A stretch of 39,536 nt of DNA from Yaniella sp. (GTDB taxonomy: Bacteria > Actinomycetota > Actinomycetes > Actinomycetales > Micrococcaceae), in the NCBI RefSeq assembly GCF_030453185.1, contig NZ_JAKDKW010000014.1:1-39536 (forward strand), given 5' to 3'. The notes under the pieces were generated by a model. That model did no database searches. It saw nothing but the letters and a program-made list of their open reading frames with translations, and had not been told where the DNA came from. Shown piece by piece: positions 34,035-39,536 of this stretch. How positions within the stretch are numbered: the stretch's first letter is position 1; every line of letters begins with the position of its first letter. The translations under genes and the position numbers were made by a program.

Positions 34035-35285
34035 ATGTCAAACCGCGCCGCCTCGAATAGCCCGCAGACGCCGTCCGACGCAGAGACGACGGCCGAAACC
34101 GCCGGGCCGACACCTCGGTCGCTAGTCCGGCGCCCCACCAGTACGGCGATAGCCACAATTATTGCACCCAAGCGGCCGGATCGGACCTACCATAAGCCGC
34201 GGCCTACCCTGTGGTTCGTTATCCGGCGTACCTGGGGTCGAGTGATTGCGATGCAGGTGTGGGATCTGGCGGCAACCATGACGTTCTACCTCGGGTTATC
34301 ACTCTTGCCCGCGCTCATTGCGCTGACTTCCATCGTGACGCTGATTGATTTCACCGAAGAAACCATCTGGACGATCGCTGAATTGGTCAACGACCTGGTC
34401 CCAGCGCTAGAAGCTTCTACGGTGGTCGCCACGATCTTGAACCTAGTCGACACTCCCGGTGGCGTCACTGCGCTTACGCTGGGGCTCATCGGAGCCCTTT
34501 ACTCGGCTTCCAACGTTGTTGCGGCATTTCATCGGGCTATGAACCGTCTCTATGACACCCGCGAGGGTCGACCGTTCGTCTATTTCCGGCTCGTCGTGTT
34601 TATTGAAACACTCGTGCTACTGATCGCATCGCTGGCTCTGGTCCTTTTGGTCGTGTTGGGCGGCGACTTTTCGGTGCGCTTGGGCCAAGCCCTGGGGCTC
34701 ACTCAAGAAACCGTGGCTACTTGGAATGTGTTGAAGTGGCCCCTGATCCTGTTGGTGCTCACCTTCCTTGTCTCGCAGGCCTTCTATCGCGGCCCCAACA
34801 TCCTGCGACCTCGGTATCGTATCGTCACCACGGGGGCGGCCTTTGCAGTCATCATCCTGTTCTCGGCGCTGGTCTTTACCGGCTGGTTGCTGGAGCGCGT
34901 CACCGTGTTCGAGCAACTGTTCACGACCGTCAACGGCATTCTGTACGTAATCGTGATGATTTGGATCGCGTTCATCGTGATGCTTGCGGCCGCCGCGTGG
35001 GACGCCGAAATGTTGCGCGCCCGTCAGCTGGCTTCCGGTTATTCAGCAGGTCAAGAACTGCAATTGGCGACCGAACATACCTGGGTGTTGCGCAAGCTGG
35101 ACGCCGAATCTGCAAACAGACGCCGCATCTCGGCGATCATCGTCGACAACTATCACAATGGTGAACCCGTCACGATGCCAAAAACACTGCAATTGACCGA
35201 ATCGAACTCGATTTGGGCAATAAAAGAACCCGGCTACCGACCGTCAACGGGGGCCCCGTTCCACGGGGAGCGTCACAGCGGGTAG
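34035..35285 (+). CDS. YihY/BrkB family membrane protein
   Basis: A 416-residue protein with a roughly 65-residue hydrophilic N-terminus and six membrane helices between about 75 and 320. The family signature is visible: AATMTFYLGLSLLPALIAL (about 78-96), then LGLIGALYSASNVVAAFHRAMNRLYD (about 150-175). The C-terminal 90 residues are cytoplasmic-like. YihY/BrkB proteins are often mis-annotated as ribonuclease BN; their true role, possibly transport, is unknown. It is divergent from the lipoprotein by 53 bases and has no ribosome site; TAAGCT at 34022-34027 would put a start near the ATG, suggesting a leaderless mRNA. A terminator hairpin overlaps its 3' end. Confidence 0.88.
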   Translation: MSNRAASNSPQTPSDAETTAETAGPTPRSLVRRPTSTAIATIIAPKRPDRTYHKPRPTLWFVIRRTWGRVIAMQVWDLAATMTFYLGLSLLPALIALTSIVTLIDFTEETIWTIAELVNDLVPALEASTVVATILNLVDTPGGVTALTLGLIGALYSASNVVAAFHRAMNRLYDTREGRPFVYFRLVVFIETLVLLIASLALVLLVVLGGDFSVRLGQALGLTQETVATWNVLKWPLILLVLTFLVSQAFYRGPNILRPRYRIVTTGAAFAVIILFSALVFTGWLLERVTVFEQLFTTVNGILYVIVMIWIAFIVMLAAAAWDAEMLRARQLASGYSAGQELQLATEHTWVLRKLDAESANRRRISAIIVDNYHNGEPVTMPKTLQLTESNSIWAIKEPGYRPSTGAPFHGERHSG

Positions 35286-35291
35286 CCGGGT
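35228..35291. terminator. Nested hairpin overlapping the yihY stop
   Basis: ACCCGGCTACC (35228-35238) pairs exactly with GGTAGCCGGGT (35281-35291). Inside lies a second stem CCCCGT-TCC-ACGGGG (35254-35268). The left arm codes for the last residues of the YihY-family protein and the right arm includes its TAG. ctactcttt follows, so it can end yihY and perhaps the convergent DoxX gene. Confidence 0.7.
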
Positions 35292-35314
35292 CTACTCTTT
35301 GACAGCGACCTAAA

Positions 35315-35920
35315 TTAGGCGGCTTTATGTGCTTCTTTCCGTGCAGAACGGGCAGCCTTACGGGCCGCTTTGCGCTCTTCACGTGCGGCTTCGGCAGCAT
35401 TTTGCAACACTTTCTGCTGCTCGTCACGTGCAGAATGGATCGCTTCTACTTTTTGTTCCTTGGCGTCATGGATCTTGGACACACGACGCTTCGCTGCTTT
35501 CTTGCGGCGTGATGTGGTGTTGACCGTCGAATCGACGAGCATGCTCAGACCTGCGCCGAGCATCCACACATCCTTGGCAACAGCAGTACCATCCGAGCTT
35601 GGACGGACGCCGTCTTCCTGAGTCATACCAGGAGTGTTCAAGTACATGTTGAGCAATCCGGCTGAAAACGCACTCAGCGCCGTACCGGCCAACCAGCCTG
35701 GAACTTTTGGAATCAACTGTGCGGCCCCAACACCAATCTCGGTAAAGGCGATAAACCGACGGAATGCTGCGGGCGACATGTCCGCCAAAACGGGCACACC
35801 GTTTGCGGCCATCTGCTGCAAACCCTCAGCATCTTCATCCGAGAGGCTGAGCTTTCCGATACCGGAATTCAGTACAAAAGCACCGGTGGTCAAACGTAGC
35901 GGCAACTGAGCCAAGCTCAT
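35315..35920 (-). CDS. DoxX-like membrane protein with basic tail
   Basis: A 201-residue protein. The first 130 residues hold about four hydrophobic segments with the DoxX-like features RLTTGAFVLNSGIGKL (about 9-24), IAFTEIGVGAAQLIPK (53-68) and a GLLNMYLNTPG stretch. The tail (about 140-201) is highly charged and ends in KAARKAARSARKEAHKAA, which looks like a long helix that could bind nucleic acid or membrane phosphates. DoxX proteins are linked to redox homeostasis in mycobacteria, but the function here is unassigned. GGAAGGAAG directly precedes the ATG at 35920, so I reject the longer frame up to 36082. Confidence 0.75.
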   Translation of the reverse strand: MSLAQLPLRLTTGAFVLNSGIGKLSLSDEDAEGLQQMAANGVPVLADMSPAAFRRFIAFTEIGVGAAQLIPKVPGWLAGTALSAFSAGLLNMYLNTPGMTQEDGVRPSSDGTAVAKDVWMLGAGLSMLVDSTVNTTSRRKKAAKRRVSKIHDAKEQKVEAIHSARDEQQKVLQNAAEAAREERKAARKAARSARKEAHKAA

Positions 35921-36129
35921 AAGTCTTCCTTCCATACGGGACTCGTTACCCTTAACTGTAATACTTCTGGCGTCAATTCCAATACGTTCCACGTGCGCTG
36001 TACCTCGGTGATATATTATTGGGCGGCTTTGCGCCGAAATTCGTTGCTCCAAGAACCTTGCACTACGATGGGCATGCACCACGAATCACGACTGAACCAC
36101 CACTAGAACGCTGAGAAAACTCAACACCT

Positions 36130-37029
36130 ATGTCTGCTGATAAACACTCTGATCATCCCGAAGATGTCACCAACGCATCGGTGCCGTCGGGATACCGCAA
36201 AATTGAGACCCCCGAGGGGACAAAAATTGTTCGCGAAGGTCCGGTGTCGTTCGTACGTCGTGAACTGGCCATGTCGCCCAACAGGCAGCGCCTTTGGGAT
36301 GACCATACGGGTACCACCATATTGCCGGTGACCAGGTCATTTGCTGACACCTCGGTGGCCCCAGAATCGCATTTGGACGTCGCACAGGTGTGGGAACAGG
36401 ATGCGCCACTCATCGTCGATGTGGGCGTCGGTCATGGCGAATCGACCTTTGCCGGCGCACAGGCCCACCCCGACAAAAATTTCCTGGCTGTGGAAGTGTA
36501 CAGGCCCGGACTGGCAAAACTGCTGAACCGCGTGGCCACCGAAAACGTCACCAATATACGTATGGTCGAAGCGAACGCTCCAGAAGTCTTGGACCACATG
36601 CTGGGCGCTGGAACCGTCAGTGAGGTATGGGTGTTCTTCTCGGATCCGTGGCCCAAGAACCGCTACCATAAACGTCGGCTCATCCAACCGCAATTCCTTG
36701 ACCGCATTGCCCGGGTACTCACCGACGACGGCGTACTGCGGTTGGCCACCGATTGGTCGCACTACGCCCACCAAATGCGCACGACGCTCGATGACCATCC
36801 AGCATTCGAAAACCTACACGCTGGCCGACTCGCCGGCGAACACTCTCCATTAACCTTGGCACGGGCCCATGGCACCGATGACGGCAATCCCCTGCCCTGG
36901 GAGGAAGCTCTGGACACGGTTGGGGGTTGGGCACCACGCTTTACCACCCGGCCCGTTACGAGCTTCGAAGCAAAAGCCCAGCGGGCCGGCCGCTACATTT
37001 TCGACCTTGCCTATCAGGTGCGCTCCTAA
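36130..37029 (+). CDS. trmB: tRNA (guanine-N7-)-methyltransferase
   Basis: A 299-residue SAM-dependent enzyme that makes m7G46 in tRNA. The core motifs are VDVGVGHGES (about 94-103, SAM loop), AVEVYRPGL, FSDPWPKNRYHKRRL (about 170-184), ATDWSHYAHQM and the C-terminal RPVTSFEAKAQRAG that binds the tRNA. The N-terminal 80 residues form an extension with a conserved-looking IVREGPVSFVRR segment, common in actinobacterial TrmB. The start has only a weak upstream GAGAAAA. Its stop overlaps the convergent glycerate kinase by four bases. Confidence 0.95.
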   Translation: MSADKHSDHPEDVTNASVPSGYRKIETPEGTKIVREGPVSFVRRELAMSPNRQRLWDDHTGTTILPVTRSFADTSVAPESHLDVAQVWEQDAPLIVDVGVGHGESTFAGAQAHPDKNFLAVEVYRPGLAKLLNRVATENVTNIRMVEANAPEVLDHMLGAGTVSEVWVFFSDPWPKNRYHKRRLIQPQFLDRIARVLTDDGVLRLATDWSHYAHQMRTTLDDHPAFENLHAGRLAGEHSPLTLARAHGTDDGNPLPWEEALDTVGGWAPRFTTRPVTSFEAKAQRAGRYIFDLAYQVRS

Positions 37030-38165
37030 CGGCCTCCGCCGCCGGCGGCCAGCCAAGTGCGCATAATGTTCTCGGCCGTTGCCGTGAGGTTGTCCGCGGT
37101 ATCGGCTAATGCGGCTTCAAGAGCTTGCGGTTTCGGGGTAATACCAAAGACGGCGGTGATCCCGTGGTCGTAACTGGCTCGCGCGCCCTCGCCTACGGAC
37201 CCCACGATCGCAATCACTGGCTTATCGGTTCGGCGTGCCACACCGACGGGCACCTTGCCGGCCAATGACTGACCGTCCAGCTGCCCTTCCCCGGTGAGGA
37301 TCAGATCAGCCGTTTTAGCCCACTCGTCGAAACCAACTGCATCCAGGACGTCGTCGACTCCAGTGCTCAATTTTGCGCCGAAGAACGCATACATTCCCGC
37401 GGCAAACCCACCGGCCGCTCCCCCTCCGGCAACACCTGTGACGTCCACACCGACGTCACGGGCAATGATGTTCGCGGCATGCGCTGCACCGCGCTCCAGG
37501 CGCTGCACCATAGCCGGGTCGGCGCCCTTCTGTGGCGCGAAGATCGCTGCGGCGCCGTTGTCGCCCAGCAAGGGGTTGTCAATATCGGTCATGACGGTGA
37601 GCTCAGCTGGACGGCGCATCTGCGATATGTCAATGGAGGCTATTTTGCCCAGGGTCGCGCCCGTTGGTACAAATTGCTGCCCAGCGTCATCATAAAATGT
37701 GACTCCACAGGCAGCGGCCGCACCGCAGCCAAGATCGTTGGTGGCTGATCCGCCCGCACCGATCATCATGTTCTGATCTCCCAGGTGATCAATCAGTTGG
37801 CCCACCCCGTAGGTCGTGGTGATCTCTGGATTCGGCTGGGTAGTCAGCGGGAGCCCGGCCGCCGCAGCCATTTCGATCACCGCGCCGTCGGCAAGTTGGC
37901 CGTAACTGGCTGTGACCGGTAGATGTTCTGGGCCTGTCACTTGCAGTTCGTGGCGTTCACCATTAGCCGCGGCGACCAGGGCGTCCACGGTACCTTCTCC
38001 GCCGTCGGCCATGGGAATGGCGGTCAGCAGAGTATCGGGGGCAGCTCGGTAAATGCCTTCGGCCAGTGCGCGCGCGACGTCGCTGGAGCTCAGAGAGCCC
38101 TTATACGAATCGGGTACCAACAGAACATTCAGGGGCTTGGTATTTGTGCGTGGGTTGTTGGTCAT
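37026..38165 (-). CDS. glxK: Glycerate kinase (GlxK/GarK family)
   Basis: A 379-residue kinase that phosphorylates D-glycerate. Family features: VLLVPDSYKGSLSSSDVARA (about 14-33), AIPMADGGEGTVDAL (about 49-63), MIGAGGSATNDLGCGAA (about 133-149), AGGGAAGGFAAG and LTGEGQLDGQSLAGKVPVG (about 289-307). Type I glycerate kinases of this group give 2- or 3-phosphoglycerate; which one is not shown by the sequence. Its ATG overlaps the permease stop by four bases (ATGA), so the permease and kinase are coupled. This points to uptake and use of glycerate, or of an aldonic or aldaric acid broken down to it. Confidence 0.93.
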   Translation of the reverse strand: MTNNPRTNTKPLNVLLVPDSYKGSLSSSDVARALAEGIYRAAPDTLLTAIPMADGGEGTVDALVAAANGERHELQVTGPEHLPVTASYGQLADGAVIEMAAAAGLPLTTQPNPEITTTYGVGQLIDHLGDQNMMIGAGGSATNDLGCGAAAACGVTFYDDAGQQFVPTGATLGKIASIDISQMRRPAELTVMTDIDNPLLGDNGAAAIFAPQKGADPAMVQRLERGAAHAANIIARDVGVDVTGVAGGGAAGGFAAGMYAFFGAKLSTGVDDVLDAVGFDEWAKTADLILTGEGQLDGQSLAGKVPVGVARRTDKPVIAIVGSVGEGARASYDHGITAVFGITPKPQALEAALADTADNLTATAENIMRTWLAAGGGGR

Positions 38166-39536
38166 ACGAACAGTCCAACCAACCAGATGAAGATGATTGA
38201 GGTGACGCCCATGACGCCGGTGGTCAGCGTGTGTGTTCGATAGCCTTCCTGGACTGTGAGGTTTCCAAAACGGGTCACAACCCAGAAATATGAGTCATTG
38301 GCGTGTGAGACAGTCATAGCTCCGGCTGCAATGGCCATCACGGCGAGTGCTACCTGGACGTCGGATTCCAAGCCAAGCGTGCCCAGGAGTGGGGCAACAA
38401 TTCCCGCGGTCGTGACCATGGCAACCGTTGATGAACCCTGGGCTGTTTTGAGTACGGCGGAGACGAGGAATGGGAAAAACAGACCGATCGAAGCGAATCC
38501 TGGAGCAACCTCGGTGATGTAGTCGATCAACGGACTGGCGGCGATCACCGCACCCAGCACCCCACCAGCACCGGTGATAAACAGGATCGGACCGGTCACT
38601 CGCAGGGTATCTTCGGTAATGTCTTGAAGCTCCGACATGCGCTGCTGGACCCCCAAGACAATCAGTGCGACGAGGAGGCCAAGGGCCAGCGCGATGATAG
38701 GGATGCCGAAGAATTCGAAAAGCTCTGCACCAAAACCTTCCCCGCCAGACATGGTGACGACAGAACCGATGGCCATGGCAATAATCGGGACGGCGATCGG
38801 CATAAACGACAAGAATTTACTGGGTAGCCGACCGTAGGAATGGCGCAACGTTTCGTACTCGGCTTCTACGTCTTCGCTGGTAATTTCTTCATCTTCGACG
38901 GTCGTCACACGCTTGGCCCAGCGAGTGGCCATGAAATACGAGACGACCAGGGCAGGAATCGCGACAAGAAAGCCCATGCCGATGACCAAGATGAGGTTAT
39001 CGCCCATCCCCATGGTGCTGGCAGCAGCAATGGGCCCTGGTGTTGGTGGGATGAACACGTGTGAAATATACAAACCCGATGCGAGCGCAATAGTCATCGA
39101 CGCTGAGGCTGTGGCGGTGCGCCGGACCAGTGCTCGCCGTATGGGGTTCAGAACAACGAACCCGGAATCACAGAACACTGCGATCGATACGATGAAACCC
39201 ATCAGCTGCGTCGCCAAAACCGGGAACCGCTTGCCAATGGTGTTCACCAGGGCATCCGCCATTTGGAATCCGCCACCGGTTTTTTCCAAGATGAGGCCGA
39301 TCAGCGCGCCGAGGATAATGACGATACCGATCGAGGTGAAGATCCCTGAGAAGCCTTCACCAATCACCGTGGCGATGCCCGGTGTCTCGTCGTCTTGATC
39401 CGTGAGTGGGATGCCCGCAAGCAGCCCGAAGGCTAACGCGATGGACAGGATTGCCAAAAATGGATGAACTCGCCACTTTGAGATCATCAAAATCATCACC
39501 GCGATAGCTATAAAAAACGCGATGAGTAGTCCTAGT
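38162..39536 (-). CDS. GntP-family gluconate/glycerate-type permease (5' end cut by window edge)
   Basis: A membrane carrier of the gluconate:H+ symporter family with at least 12 helices. Typical segments are WRVHPFLAILS near the start, FCDSGFVVLNP, SHVFIPPTPGPIAAA (about 145-160) and KTAQGSSTVAMVTTAGI, plus SHANDSYFWVV near the end. The frame is open through base 39536: codons before the ATG at 39499 continue the first helix (LGLLIAFFIAIAV), so the real start lies outside. At least 457 residues are present. Coupling to a glycerate kinase suggests glycerate or a related acid as substrate. Confidence 0.9.
   Translation of the reverse strand, partial: LGLLIAFFIAIAVMILMISKWRVHPFLAILSIALAFGLLAGIPLTDQDDETPGIATVIGEGFSGIFTSIGIVIILGALIGLILEKTGGGFQMADALVNTIGKRFPVLATQLMGFIVSIAVFCDSGFVVLNPIRRALVRRTATASASMTIALASGLYISHVFIPPTPGPIAAASTMGMGDNLILVIGMGFLVAIPALVVSYFMATRWAKRVTTVEDEEITSEDVEAEYETLRHSYGRLPSKFLSFMPIAVPIIAMAIGSVVTMSGGEGFGAELFEFFGIPIIALALGLLVALIVLGVQQRMSELQDITEDTLRVTGPILFITGAGGVLGAVIAASPLIDYITEVAPGFASIGLFFPFLVSAVLKTAQGSSTVAMVTTAGIVAPLLGTLGLESDVQVALAVMAIAAGAMTVSHANDSYFWVVTRFGNLTVQEGYRTHTLTTGVMGVTSIIFIWLVGLFV

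Noticed and set aside
35921-36082. N-terminal extension of the DoxX-like protein up to 36082
   Set aside because: The strong ribosome site GGAAGGAAG immediately precedes ATG 35920, and the extension resembles no DoxX protein.
39497-39499. ATG at 39499 as the start of the GntP permease
   Set aside because: Upstream codons to the window edge stay open and extend the first membrane helix as in other GntP proteins.
1-39536. tRNA genes, CRISPR arrays, insertion sequences, toxin-antitoxin or phage defence genes
   Set aside because: Looked for T-loop and CCA-end patterns, regularly spaced repeats, transposase motifs and known defence domains and saw none. The HNH protein is a DUF222 type, not a restriction system with a partner.

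Overview
The window is a continuous piece of an actinobacterial chromosome, probably from the order Micrococcales and perhaps close to Micrococcaceae. This is inferred from gene content, not from a database search. Supporting signs are a MarP-type periplasmic protease whose catalytic residues sit almost exactly where they do in Mycobacterium, a GlxR/Crp-type regulator with TGTGA-N6-TCACA sites, a HAIR/HspR operator before clpB, DUF3073, a bacterial SCP ortholog beside purF, a DUF222/HNH protein, septum-formation and MetP/MetS families, many GTG starts and moderately high GC.

Left block (1-11958). It carries a CoA-type Nudix hydrolase (cut by the window edge), nth, acetyl-CoA synthetase, a MetP/MetS-like sodium symporter pair, marP, crp, ridA, a DUF4177 protein, a class A penicillin-binding protein and a metallophosphoesterase. 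From memory this recalls the M. tuberculosis Rv3667-Rv3683 neighbourhood, but no WhiB or ArsA-like gene lies between crp and the PBP.

Purine block (11955-18966). purD and purC run left. A small membrane protein, a class 3 L-asparaginase, an SCP ortholog, a two-helix membrane protein, purF and purM run right and end at a strong hairpin.

Accessory metabolic block (19105-29168). It holds an enoyl-CoA hydratase-like protein facing an acyl-CoA ligase, a large DUF222/HNH nuclease, a single-chain HyuA-HyuB (hydantoinase/5-oxoprolinase type) protein of about 1287 residues, and a sirtuin. The HyuAB gene has a perfect Crp/GlxR palindrome and a cluster of TTGCT/AGCAA repeats in front of it.

Right block (29220-39536). 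It holds DUF3073, a septum-formation family protein, clpB with a HAIR operator, a lipoprotein, a YihY/BrkB membrane protein, a DoxX-like protein, trmB, and a glycerate kinase overlapping a GntP-family permease that runs off the window.

The main regulatory theme is Crp. The crp gene is in the window, and three candidate sites for it lie before acs, between marP and crp, and before hyuAB. I saw no tRNA, rRNA, CRISPR array, insertion sequence or phage gene. I found no clear undescribed defence or mobile system. The most unusual places are the hyuAB control region, the DUF222/HNH locus and the very long perfect palindromes used as terminators.
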